From Nocardioides ginsengisegetis (GTDB lineage: Bacteria > Actinomycetota > Actinomycetes > Propionibacteriales > Nocardioidaceae): a stretch of DNA of 64,000 nt. The notes beneath the pieces are model-generated. The model searched no databases, was not told where the DNA came from, and was given only the letters and a program-made list of their open reading frames with translations. Positions within the stretch are counted from its first letter, which is position 1; each line of letters starts with the position of its first letter. The translations under genes and the position numbers were made by a program. Below, in pieces: positions 49,291-57,162 of the stretch. The stretch spans positions 865,501 through 929,500 of the forward strand of contig NZ_JACGXA010000001.1 of assembly GCF_014138045.1 (NCBI RefSeq), given 5' to 3'.

Positions 49291-50574
49291 ATGAGCACCC
49301 AGACGGCACCCACGAGCAGCACCCCCCTGATCACGCCCGCACCGGAGGCCGACGAGGCGCGTCGGCGCGGCCTGCGCCGGATGCGCACGCTCGCGGTCTC
49401 GCTGCTCGGCTTCGCCGCGGTCGTGTACGTCGCCACCCTCGGGCAGGACGGCTTCCTGGGCTACGTGAACTCCGGCGCGGAGGCGTCGATGGTCGGTGCG
49501 ATCGCCGACTGGTTCGCGGTGACGGCCCTGTTCAAGCACCCGCTCGGGCTGCCGATCCCGCACACCGCGCTGATCCCGCGGCGCAAGGACGAGCTCGGCC
49601 GCGGCCTGCAGGACTTCGTGGGGGAGAACTTCCTCCAGGAGGCGATCATCCGCGACCGGATCGCCGCTGCCACGATCGCCCGCCGGCTCGGGACCTGGCT
49701 GGAGGACCCCGCCAACGCCCGCCGGGTGGTCGACGAGGTCTCCGACGTGGCCTCGATCGCGCTCGGCAAGGTGCGCGACGAGCACGTCGCCGACCTGGTC
49801 ACCGAGGCGCTGGTGCCGCGCTTCCGGGAGGAGCCGATCGCGCCGTTGCTGGGTGGGCTGCTGACCGAGATCGTCCGCGACGACCTGCACCACGGGGTCG
49901 TCGACCTCGCGCTCGCCGAGCTGCACGACTGGCTGATCGAGAATCCCGACACCGTCGCCGACGTGCTGGGGGAGCGGGCCCCGTGGTGGACCCCGCCCCG
50001 CCTCAACGACGTCGTCACCTCGCGCATCCACGTCGAGCTGCTGCGCTGGGTCTCCGACATCCGCGACGACCCGCACCACCGCGCCCGGCACGCACTGGAC
50101 ACCTATGTGCACCAGCTCGCCGATGACCTGCTCCACGACCCCGAGACCCAGGGCCGCGCCGAGGCGCTGAAGGACCGCCTGCTCGAGCACCCGAGCGTCA
50201 TCGCGTCCGCGATCTCGCTGTGGAACGCGCTGCGCCGGGCCCTCCAGGGCTCGCTCACCGACCCCGGGGGCGCCGTGCGCCGCCGGATGCTGACCGAGGT
50301 CTGCCGCTTCGCCGAGCGGCTGGGCGCCGAGCCCGAGCTGCGCGCGCGCCTCGACGGCCTGGCCGCCGACGCCGCGGTGTTCGCCGTCGAGCGCTACGGC
50401 AAGGAGCTGACCGCCGTCATCACCCACACGATCGAGCGGTGGGACGGCAAGGAGGCCGCCCAGCGCATCGAGCTGCACGTGGGCCGTGACCTGCAGTTCA
50501 TCCGGATCAACGGCACCATCGTCGGCGGCCTGGTGGGTGTGGTGATCCACGCCGCCAGCGTGGTGATTCACTGA
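49291..50574 (+). CDS. DUF445 (YjiN-family) membrane protein
   Basis: The 427-residue protein has one TM near residue 40, a short EASMVGAIADWFAVTALF motif that marks DUF445, a long amphipathic helical middle with repeated RDD-type helices, and a C-terminal TM (GTIVGGLVGVVIHAASVV). Members are membrane-associated and of unknown function. ATG 49291 has GAGGA 8 nt upstream; the ATG at 49282 in frame is an alternative. Its TGA overlaps the next ATG by 1 nt. Confidence 0.88.
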   Translation: MSTQTAPTSSTPLITPAPEADEARRRGLRRMRTLAVSLLGFAAVVYVATLGQDGFLGYVNSGAEASMVGAIADWFAVTALFKHPLGLPIPHTALIPRRKDELGRGLQDFVGENFLQEAIIRDRIAAATIARRLGTWLEDPANARRVVDEVSDVASIALGKVRDEHVADLVTEALVPRFREEPIAPLLGGLLTEIVRDDLHHGVVDLALAELHDWLIENPDTVADVLGERAPWWTPPRLNDVVTSRIHVELLRWVSDIRDDPHHRARHALDTYVHQLADDLLHDPETQGRAEALKDRLLEHPSVIASAISLWNALRRALQGSLTDPGGAVRRRMLTEVCRFAERLGAEPELRARLDGLAADAAVFAVERYGKELTAVITHTIERWDGKEAAQRIELHVGRDLQFIRINGTIVGGLVGVVIHAASVVIH

Positions 50575-50834
50575 TGCCCGTGAGCGAACCCCCGAATGTC
50601 ATGGACGTGCCGATCCGCGACGAGTCGATCCGGCTGGGGCAGTTCCTCAAGCTGGCCAACCTCGTGGAGAGCGGGGCCGAGGCCAAGCCGGTCATCCAGG
50701 ACGGCGCGGTCCAGGTCAACGGCGAGGTCGAGACCCGCCGCGGCCGCCAGTTGGTCGTGGGTGACGTGGTCACCCTGGGCGGGCAGTCGGCCCGCGTCTC
50801 CGACGAGGACGCGGGCGACGACCTGCCCTGGTGA
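50574..50834 (+). CDS. S4 RNA-binding domain protein (RqcP/YlmH-like small)
   Basis: The 86-residue protein consists largely of an S4 RNA-binding module: IRLGQFLKLANLVESGAEAK (split into two helices) and VQVNGEVETRRGRQLVVGD. It resembles small S4 proteins annotated as RNA-binding. ATG 50574 overlaps the DUF445 stop (TGATG), so translation is coupled; an internal ATG at 50601 could also serve. Confidence 0.87.
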   Translation: MPVSEPPNVMDVPIRDESIRLGQFLKLANLVESGAEAKPVIQDGAVQVNGEVETRRGRQLVVGDVVTLGGQSARVSDEDAGDDLPW

Positions 50835-50843
50835 GGCCCCGGG

Positions 50844-51212
50844 TCAGCTGACGCCGAGCAGGTCCACCACGAAGATCAGCGTCTCCCCGGGCTTGATGAC
50901 GCCACCGGCTCCGCGGTCGCCGTAGCCCAGGTGCGGCGGGATCACGAGCTGGCGGCGGCCGCCGACCTTCATGCCCTGCACACCCTGGTCCCAGCCCGAG
51001 ATGACCTGGCCGATGCCGAGGCGGAACTGCAGCGGGGTGCCGCGGTTGTACGACGCGTCGAACTCCTCGCCGGTGGAGTGGGCCACGCCCACGTAGTGCA
51101 CCGAGACGGTCTGTCCGGCGCTGGCCTCGGCGCCGTCGCCCTCGGTGATGTCGGTGACCACCAGGTCGGTCGGCGGCTCGGGGTCGAAGAAGTCGATCTC
51201 AGGCTTGTCCAT
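50844..51212 (-). CDS. FKBP-type peptidyl-prolyl isomerase
   Basis: A 122-residue single-domain FKBP. Active-site and fold motifs are VSVHYVG, GEEFDASYNRG, FRLGIGQVISGWDQGVQGMK and VIPPHLGYGDRG, covering the whole FKBP core. It speeds proline isomerisation in protein folding. ATG 51212 is preceded by TAGGGT 7 nt upstream, consistent with leaderless expression, though GAGGG there could also be an RBS. It is convergent with the S4 gene, 9 nt apart. Confidence 0.95.
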   Translation of the reverse strand: MDKPEIDFFDPEPPTDLVVTDITEGDGAEASAGQTVSVHYVGVAHSTGEEFDASYNRGTPLQFRLGIGQVISGWDQGVQGMKVGGRRQLVIPPHLGYGDRGAGGVIKPGETLIFVVDLLGVS

Positions 51213-51285
51213 GGCCCTCACCCTAACGAGCCGGTGCCGCGCGATTCGACCGCGGTACGGCGCCCGCGGGTGCCACCATGGGCCG

Positions 51286-52338
51286 GTGACCACTCGCCGC
51301 GCCGGTCGGGCGCCCCTGGACATGGGGCTCGTGATCGGGCTCGGTGCACTCGCGGCAACGGTCGCGGTGTCCTTCCTCTCCGGGATCCAGCTCTCGGCGG
51401 GGTTCGGCGGGACGGCGATCGTCGCCAGCCTCCTGACCACGGTCCGGCGGACCGGGCTCGTCGCGGTCCTGGCCCTCGTCGCGGCCTTCGTGAGCGGCTT
51501 CCGCTTCGACACGTTCGGGACGCTGGACTGGAGCCTTCGGTGCGGGGTCACGCTGATCACGGGAGGCGTGGCCGTCCAGGCCGCCGTGCTCCGCGACCGT
51601 CGCGAGTCCCGGCTCCAGCGGATGACGATCATCGCCGAGACCGCCCAGCGGGCGGTGCTCCGGGCGATGCCGACCGCGATCGGCTCCGTGGGCCTGGCCG
51701 CGCGCTACGTCTCGGCCTCGGCCGAGGCCCTGGTGGGGGGTGACCTCTACGAGGTAGCGGCCACCCCGTTCGGCGTCCGCGTGATCGTGGGCGACGTGCG
51801 CGGCAAGGGACTGGAGGCCGTGCAGACGGCGGCGGCGGTCCTCGGTGCCTTCCGGGCCGCTGAGTTCACCGAGCCCGATCCGGCCACGCTGGCCCGTGCC
51901 ATCGACGTGACCCTGGCGCGGATGGTGGGCGACGAGGAGTTCGTGACCGCCATCGTGGGGGAGTTCCACGGGGACATGGTGAGCCTGGCCAACTGCGGCC
52001 ACCACCCGCCGCTGCTGGTGCTGCCCGACCCCACCGCCACGGTCAGCACCGTCGACACCGGAGAGCCGACCCTGCCGCTGGGGCTCGGCTCCGAGCCGGA
52101 GCTGTCGCACCACGCCTGGCCGGTGGGGGCCCGGATCCTCTTCTACACCGACGGCCTCATCGAGGCGCGCGACAAGCGCGGGACCTTCTTCCCGCTCGAC
52201 GACTTCTCGGCCGAGCTGGCCGAGGGCACCGTCGAGGAGGCACTGGACCGCCTGGTGGAGCACCTGCTCGACTTCGGCGGCCGGGTCATGGGTGACGACC
52301 TGGCCCTCGTCCTCGCCGAGAGCGAGCCCCGCGACTAG
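51286..52338 (+). CDS. Membrane PP2C/SpoIIE-type phosphatase
   Basis: The 350-residue protein has three to four TM segments in the first ~100 residues and a SpoIIE-type phosphatase domain (~140-345): GGDLYEVAATPFGVRVIVGDVRGKG with the DVxGKG metal site, NCGHHPPLLV, FYTDGLIEARD, and DDLALVL at the end. Such phosphatases commonly dephosphorylate anti-sigma antagonists (STAS proteins). GTG 51286 is taken as start; ATG 51322 is possible. The STAS protein at 5267 could be a target, but this is speculative. Confidence 0.88.
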   Translation: MTTRRAGRAPLDMGLVIGLGALAATVAVSFLSGIQLSAGFGGTAIVASLLTTVRRTGLVAVLALVAAFVSGFRFDTFGTLDWSLRCGVTLITGGVAVQAAVLRDRRESRLQRMTIIAETAQRAVLRAMPTAIGSVGLAARYVSASAEALVGGDLYEVAATPFGVRVIVGDVRGKGLEAVQTAAAVLGAFRAAEFTEPDPATLARAIDVTLARMVGDEEFVTAIVGEFHGDMVSLANCGHHPPLLVLPDPTATVSTVDTGEPTLPLGLGSEPELSHHAWPVGARILFYTDGLIEARDKRGTFFPLDDFSAELAEGTVEEALDRLVEHLLDFGGRVMGDDLALVLAESEPRD

Positions 52339-52344
52339 CCTTGC

Positions 52345-52776
52345 TCAGCTCTGGTGCACGTAGTGGTCGAGCTGGTCGCGCTCGAACTCGAGCTGGTCGA
52401 TGCGGTGCTTGACGACGTCGCCGATCGAGATGATCCCGACCAGGCGGTCGCCACTGACGACGGGCACGTGACGGATCCGACGCTCGGTCATGATCTTCAT
52501 CAGGTCGTCGACGTGGGTGGTCTCGTCGCAGGTCTCGACGTCCGCGGTCATGATCGTCGCGACGCTGTCGTTGAGGACGGTGCCGTTCTGGTGGAGCTGG
52601 CGGACCACGTCGCGCTCGCTGACGATGCCGTGGACGGTCGTGCCGTCGGAGCTGACGATCAGGGCGCCCACGTTGTGCTCGGCGAGCAGCGCGATGAGCT
52701 CGCGCACCCCCGCCTCCGGAGTGATCGTGACGACGTCCTGGGAGGACTTGGCCTTGAGTACGTCCGCGATGCGCAT
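52345..52776 (-). CDS. CBS-pair domain protein
   Basis: A 143-residue protein with two CBS motifs (~10-60 and ~75-125), with VGALIVSSDGTTVHGIVSERD and HVPVVSGDRLVGIISIGD as the repeated strand patterns. CBS pairs bind adenosine nucleotides and act as energy sensors. GAAAGGTG lies 6 nt before ATG 52776. No fused effector domain and no operon partner are apparent. It is convergent with the PP2C gene. Confidence 0.93.
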   Translation of the reverse strand: MRIADVLKAKSSQDVVTITPEAGVRELIALLAEHNVGALIVSSDGTTVHGIVSERDVVRQLHQNGTVLNDSVATIMTADVETCDETTHVDDLMKIMTERRIRHVPVVSGDRLVGIISIGDVVKHRIDQLEFERDQLDHYVHQS

Positions 52777-52875
52777 GGCTGCACCTTTCGAGGGTCCGAT
52801 CGTTCCACCTTCGAAGTTACCCGCGTCGCGGCGGCTCCGTACAGATACACGCGGGTCCGATGGGATCCGCTGTGA

Positions 52876-53766
52876 TCACTCCTCGTCCGTCCGCGGCCGG
52901 CGGGCCCGCAGCTCGCTGACCGAGCCCGGTCCGCTGCGCCGCCAGTCGGGGTCGTCGGTGTCGTCGGGCATCGAGCCGAGGAAGGACAGCGCCGCCTCGT
53001 GCAGGTGTCCGTTGGTGGCCAGCGCGTTGCCGCCGAAGGGCCCGTCGGTGCCCTGCAGCGAGGTGAACCGGCCGCCGGCCTCGCGCACGATCACGTCGAG
53101 CGCCGCCATGTCGTAGACCTCGAGCTCGGGCTCGGCGGCGATGTCCACCGCACCCTCGGCGAGCAGCATGTAGGACCAGAAGTCGCCGTAGGCGCGGGTG
53201 CGCCAGCAGCGCCGGGTCAGGGAGAGGAAGTCGTCGAGGCGGCCGCGCTCGTCCCAGCCGTGCAGGGAGGCGTAGGACAGCGACGCGTCCTCGAGGCGGC
53301 GTACGTCGCTCACCTGGCAGCGGGTCGCCTTGAGCAGGGACCGGCCGGTCCAGGCCCCGTTGCCGCGGGACGCCCACCAGCGTCGCTGCAGCTGCGGCGC
53401 GGAGACCACGCCGAGGACGACCTCGTCGTCGACGACCAGCGAGATGAGCGTCGCCCACACCGGGACGCCGCGGACGAAGTTCTTGGTGCCGTCGATCGGG
53501 TCGACCACCCAGCGGCGCTGGCTGTTGCCGGTCGTGCCCTGCTCCTCGCCGGTCACGGCGTCGCGGGAGCGGACCCGTGACAGCGTGCGCCGGATGCTCT
53601 CCTCGACGGCCTGGTCGGCATCGGTGACCGGCGTCAGGTCGGGCTTGCTCATCACGTGCAGGTCGAGCGCCTTGAAGCGGTCGGTGGTGATGGAGTCGGC
53701 GTCGTCGGCCAGGACGTGCGCGAGGCGCAGGTCGTCGGTGAAGTCGGTGGCACCCGGGGTCGGCAT
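52876..53766 (-). CDS. hisN: Histidinol-phosphatase of the inositol monophosphatase family
   Basis: A 296-residue Mg-dependent phosphatase. Metal-binding motifs in order: TPVTDADQAVE, TGEEQG, VDPIDGTKNFVRG, and near the C-terminus YDMAALDVIVREAGG. In actinobacteria this clade acts as histidinol-phosphatase in histidine biosynthesis, and the neighbourhood aroA-rsgA-hisN supports it. ATG 53766 is chosen: TAGCCT lies 6 nt upstream and no RBS exists, so the message is leaderless; an in-frame GTG 6 nt upstream overlaps that spacer. Confidence 0.9.
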   Translation of the reverse strand: MPTPGATDFTDDLRLAHVLADDADSITTDRFKALDLHVMSKPDLTPVTDADQAVEESIRRTLSRVRSRDAVTGEEQGTTGNSQRRWVVDPIDGTKNFVRGVPVWATLISLVVDDEVVLGVVSAPQLQRRWWASRGNGAWTGRSLLKATRCQVSDVRRLEDASLSYASLHGWDERGRLDDFLSLTRRCWRTRAYGDFWSYMLLAEGAVDIAAEPELEVYDMAALDVIVREAGGRFTSLQGTDGPFGGNALATNGHLHEAALSFLGSMPDDTDDPDWRRSGPGSVSELRARRPRTDEE

Positions 53767-53772
53767 GGGCAC

Positions 53773-53801
53773 AGGCTATGCCCCGGGTTCTGCGTTAACG
53801 T
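53773..53801. promoter_or_regulatory. Back-to-back leaderless promoters of hisN and the DUF2231 gene
   Basis: TAGCCT (53773-53778, minus strand) lies 6 nt before the hisN ATG, and TAACGT (53796-53801, plus strand) lies 6 nt before the ATG of the membrane protein. The two -10 boxes are 17 bp apart, so each falls where the -35 contacts of the other would be. Polymerases cannot both occupy the site. Confidence 0.55.
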
Positions 53802-53807
53802 TCAACC

Positions 53808-54245
53808 ATGGAGATCGCCGGTCTTCCGCTGCACCCACTCGTGGTGCATGCGGCTGTGGTGTTCGGTCCGCTGGGAGCGCTCGCCGCTCTCGCGTACGTC
53901 GTGCTGCCGGCCCGGCGCGACCAGCTCCGCTGGCCGATGATCGTGCTCGCCGCGGTGGCGACCGGCTCGGTCGTGGCCGCCTACGTCACCGGCCTGAGCT
54001 TCTACAACAGCAGGCCCGACCTCCATCAGCTGCCCAGCCTCCAGACGCACAAGACCCGGGCCACCGTGCTGTTCTACGTCACCCTGCCGTTCGGCGTCCT
54101 CGCCATCGTGACGGGTTGGCTGCACGCGCGCACGGGTGCCCTGCGACTGCTGCTCCACGGCCTGCTCCTCGTCGCCGCCGGCACGGTGCTGGTCCTCGTC
54201 GTGCTGACCGGTGACGCGGGGGCGCGCTCGGTCTGGGGCAAGTAG
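53808..54245 (+). CDS. DUF2231-like four-TM membrane protein
   Basis: A 145-residue membrane protein with four TM helices (~8-32, 40-64, 82-104, 112-134). The start LPLHPLVVHAAVVFGPLG and internal Q-x-HK resemble DUF2231 proteins, whose conserved His residues may bind heme or metal. It has no operon partner and ends 3 nt before the convergent rsgA gene. Translation starts at ATG 53808 without an RBS. Confidence 0.8.
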   Translation: MEIAGLPLHPLVVHAAVVFGPLGALAALAYVVLPARRDQLRWPMIVLAAVATGSVVAAYVTGLSFYNSRPDLHQLPSLQTHKTRATVLFYVTLPFGVLAIVTGWLHARTGALRLLLHGLLLVAAGTVLVLVVLTGDAGARSVWGK

Positions 54246-54248
54246 GCC

Positions 54249-55250
54249 TCAGTACGCCGGCTCGCTCCGCGCGGCGAGCAGCCGCCGGAACGACGCGACC
54301 CGCTCGGGGTCGGCGTGCCCGGCCTCGATGGCGTCGTCGAGCCCGCACTCCGGCTCGTCGGTGCCGTGCGTGCAGCCGCGCGGGCACTCCTCGGTCATCT
54401 CGTCGAGGTCGGGGAACGCCCCGATCAGGTCCTCGGGCTGCACGTGCGCCAGGCCGAAGGAGCGGATGCCGGGGGTGTCGATGATCCAGCCGTCCGGGCT
54501 CGAGCTCGGGCCCGGCAGCGCGAGCATGAACGCCGACGTCGACGTGTGCCGGCCACGACCGGTCACGGCGTTGACGATGCCGACGTCGCGGTGCGCGGTG
54601 GGCACGAGCGCGTTGACCAGCGTCGACTTGCCGACGCCGCTGGACCCCACGAGCACGCTGGTGCGGCCCCGGAGCAGCTCGCGCACCTCGGACAGGTCGC
54701 CGCCGCGTCGGGTGACGACCCACGGCACGCCCAGGGAGCGGTAGGTCGAGAGCAGGGTCTCGGGATCGGCCAGGTCGGACTTGGTCAGGCACAGCAGCGG
54801 CTGCATGCCCGCGACGTACGCCGCCACCAGCGCCCGGTCGATCAGCCGCGGCTGGGGATCCGGGTCGGCCAGGGCGGTCACGACGACCAGCTGCTCGGCG
54901 TTGGAGACGATCACCCGCTCGACCGGGTCGTCGTCGTCCGCCGTACGCCGCAGGGTGGTCGTGCGGGGAGTGACCTCGACGATCCGCGCCAGGGAGCCCT
55001 CGGCGCCCGACGTGTCGCCCACGACCCGGACCCGGTCCCCGACGACCACGCCCTTGCGGCCCAGCGGCCGGGCCTTCATGGCCATCACGGTGGTGCCGTC
55101 GATCAGCAGGGTGAAGCGGCCGCGGTCGACGGTGACGACCACGCCGTCGACGGCGTCGTCGTAGGTCGGCCGGTCCTTGGTGCGCGGCCGGGTGTGGCGC
55201 CGCGGCCGCTCGTAGTGCTCGTGGTCGTGCTCCGAGTAGCGACCGCTCAC
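54249..55250 (-). CDS. rsgA: Ribosome small-subunit GTPase RsgA
   Basis: A 333-residue circularly permuted GTPase for 30S maturation. After an OB-like domain (~25-100), the G motifs come in permuted order: TKSD (G4), then GSSGVGKSTLVN (G1), and DTPGIRSFGL (G3). The C-terminal zinc motif CPRGCTHGTDEPECG gives Cys and His ligands. GTG 55250 has GGAG 8 nt upstream and lies 16 nt after aroA, so they are cotranscribed. Confidence 0.94.
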   Translation of the reverse strand: MSGRYSEHDHEHYERPRRHTRPRTKDRPTYDDAVDGVVVTVDRGRFTLLIDGTTVMAMKARPLGRKGVVVGDRVRVVGDTSGAEGSLARIVEVTPRTTTLRRTADDDDPVERVIVSNAEQLVVVTALADPDPQPRLIDRALVAAYVAGMQPLLCLTKSDLADPETLLSTYRSLGVPWVVTRRGGDLSEVRELLRGRTSVLVGSSGVGKSTLVNALVPTAHRDVGIVNAVTGRGRHTSTSAFMLALPGPSSSPDGWIIDTPGIRSFGLAHVQPEDLIGAFPDLDEMTEECPRGCTHGTDEPECGLDDAIEAGHADPERVASFRRLLAARSEPAY

Positions 55251-55266
55251 GCTGCGTGCTCCGCTC

Positions 55267-56556
55267 TCACAGCAGGCCCGACCAGAAGGCGGCGAAGTCG
55301 GGGAACGTCTTGGCCGTGGTGGCGACGTTCTCGACCAGGACACCGTCGACCGCGGCACCGACGATGACGCCGGCGTGGGCCATCCGGTGGTCGGCGTAGG
55401 TGTGGAAGACGCCGCCGTGCAGGGCCGCCGGCCGGATCTCCAGCCCGTCGGGGTGCTCGGTGACGTCGGAGCCCAGGGCGCCGAGCTCGGTGGCCAGGGC
55501 CGCGAGCCGGTCGGTCTCGTGCCCGCGGATGTGCGCGATCCCGCGCAGGTGCGAGGGGGAGCCGGCCAGTGCGCAGAGAGCGGCCACGGCGGGGGCCAGC
55601 TCGCCGACGTCGTGCAGGTCCACGTCGATGCCCTCGAGCGTGCCGGTGCCGGTGACCCGCAGGCCCTCGTCGACGCGGGCCACGTCGCAGCCCATCCGCG
55701 CCAGGATCTCGCGGAGCGCGTCGCCGGCCTGGGTGGTCTCCCGGGGCCAGTCCCGCACCGTCACCGAGCCGCCGGAGACGGCGGCCAGGGCCAGGAACGG
55801 CGCGGCATTGGACAGATCAGGCTCGATGACGTGGTCGACAGCGCGGATCGGACCCGGGGCGACGGCCCAGCGGTTCGCGTCGGAGTCGTCGACCTCGACG
55901 CCGTGCTCGCGCAGCATCGCGACGGTCATGTCGATGTGGGGGAGCGAGGGGACGGCCCCAGAATTCGGACCCTGCCCGTCGTGGCGCACGTCGACCCCGC
56001 GGTCGTAGCGCGCCCCCGCCAGCAGCAGCGCCGAGATGAACTGCGAGGACGCCGACGCGTCGACCACGACCGTGCCGCCGGGGACCGCGCCCGTGCCGTG
56101 CACGGTGAAGGGCAGGGCACCGCGGTCCTCGTCCTCGACGGCCACGCCGAGGTGGCGCAGGGCTCCGAGGACCTCGCCGATGGGGCGGGTGCGCATGTGG
56201 GGGTCGCCGTCGAAGGCGACCGAGCCGGTGCTGAGCCCCGCCACCGGCGGGACGAAGCGCATCACCGTGCCGGCCAGGCCGCAGTCGACCTTCACGTCAC
56301 CGCCGAACGGTCCGGGCGTGACCGCCCAGTCCGCCCCGGAGGTGTCGACGTGTGACCCCAGCGCTGTCAGAGCGGCCGCCATCAGTGTGGTGTCACGCGA
56401 GCGCAGGGCCCGGCGGACGACCGAGGGACCCTCGGCGAGGGCGGCCAGCACGAGTGCGCGGTTGGTGAGCGACTTGCTGCCGGGCAGGGAGACGACGGCG
56501 TCGACGGGTGCGGAGGCACGCGGCGCGGGCCAGGGGTCGGCAGGGGCGGTCGTCAC
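55267..56556 (-). CDS. aroA: 3-phosphoshikimate 1-carboxyvinyltransferase (EPSP synthase)
   Basis: The 429-residue enzyme adds PEP to shikimate-3-phosphate in aromatic amino-acid synthesis. Typical motifs: [35 protein letters not shown] and the closing [12 protein letters not shown]. Length and motif order are complete. GTG 56556 follows TAGGGT by 6 nt with no RBS, a leaderless start. The operon continues with rsgA. Confidence 0.95.
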   Translation of the reverse strand: MTTAPADPWPAPRASAPVDAVVSLPGSKSLTNRALVLAALAEGPSVVRRALRSRDTTLMAAALTALGSHVDTSGADWAVTPGPFGGDVKVDCGLAGTVMRFVPPVAGLSTGSVAFDGDPHMRTRPIGEVLGALRHLGVAVEDEDRGALPFTVHGTGAVPGGTVVVDASASSQFISALLLAGARYDRGVDVRHDGQGPNSGAVPSLPHIDMTVAMLREHGVEVDDSDANRWAVAPGPIRAVDHVIEPDLSNAAPFLALAAVSGGSVTVRDWPRETTQAGDALREILARMGCDVARVDEGLRVTGTGTLEGIDVDLHDVGELAPAVAALCALAGSPSHLRGIAHIRGHETDRLAALATELGALGSDVTEHPDGLEIRPAALHGGVFHTYADHRMAHAGVIVGAAVDGVLVENVATTAKTFPDFAAFWSGLL

Positions 56557-56562
56557 CCCCGC

Positions 56563-56568
56563 ACCCTA
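56563..56568 (-). promoter_or_regulatory. -10 box TAGGGT of aroA, leaderless type
   Basis: TAGGGT on the minus strand ends 6 nt before the GTG of aroA. No Shine-Dalgarno is present, so the aroA-rsgA message likely begins at the start codon. Confidence 0.5.
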
Positions 56569-56592
56569 TCGACGCGGGATGAACGGTGAGGT

Positions 56593-57123
56593 TCAGTGCA
56601 CCTGTGCGGCCACGAGCTTCGCCTCACGGCGTGCGGTGGCGGCGAGATGCTTCGCCTCGCGGCGTGCGTCCTTGGCGGCCCGACGGGTGCGCCACGCGAC
56701 GCCCGGCTTCCCCTCGGTGTCGACGCCGGCGAGGATCAGGCCGCCGACCATGGAGAGGTTCTTGAAGAAGTGCAGCTCCTGGGCCTTGCGGGCGGCCTTG
56801 TCCTTCTCCTTCCAGAAGGGGTGGCCCGCGAACGTGGTCGGGGCCAGCGAGGCCAGCAGGACGGTCGAGGCGGTCCGCGGGGCCTTGCCGGTGGCGAGTG
56901 CGGCGGCGGCGCCGAGCTGGATCGCGGCGTTGATCCGGACCAGCGTCACCGGGTCCTCCGGGATCGGCAGCTGGGGCAAGGCCTTGTGGGCGAGCGGCAC
57001 GATCTTCTCGGTGACCGGGGCGGCCTTGGGGCCGAGAGCCTGGGCGTTCTTGAGGGCGCTCACCGCGCCGACGAAGAAGGCGGAGGCGAGGAGCGGGCGT
57101 GCGATCAGTCGCGTGACGGTCAT
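56593..57123 (-). CDS. DoxX-family-like membrane protein
   Basis: The 176-residue protein has three to four hydrophobic segments and a very basic C-terminal tail (RTRRAAKDARREAKHLA). The FWKEKDKAARKAQELHFFKN segment and overall plan match DoxX-like proteins, which are membrane proteins linked to redox stress. ATG 57123 follows GAAGGGGG. Function is not established. It reads toward aroA with 36 nt between. Confidence 0.82.
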   Translation of the reverse strand: MTVTRLIARPLLASAFFVGAVSALKNAQALGPKAAPVTEKIVPLAHKALPQLPIPEDPVTLVRINAAIQLGAAAALATGKAPRTASTVLLASLAPTTFAGHPFWKEKDKAARKAQELHFFKNLSMVGGLILAGVDTEGKPGVAWRTRRAAKDARREAKHLAATARREAKLVAAQVH

Positions 57124-57162
57124 GCCCCCTTCCTACACGATGCGTCGGAAGGCCTGCTCGCC

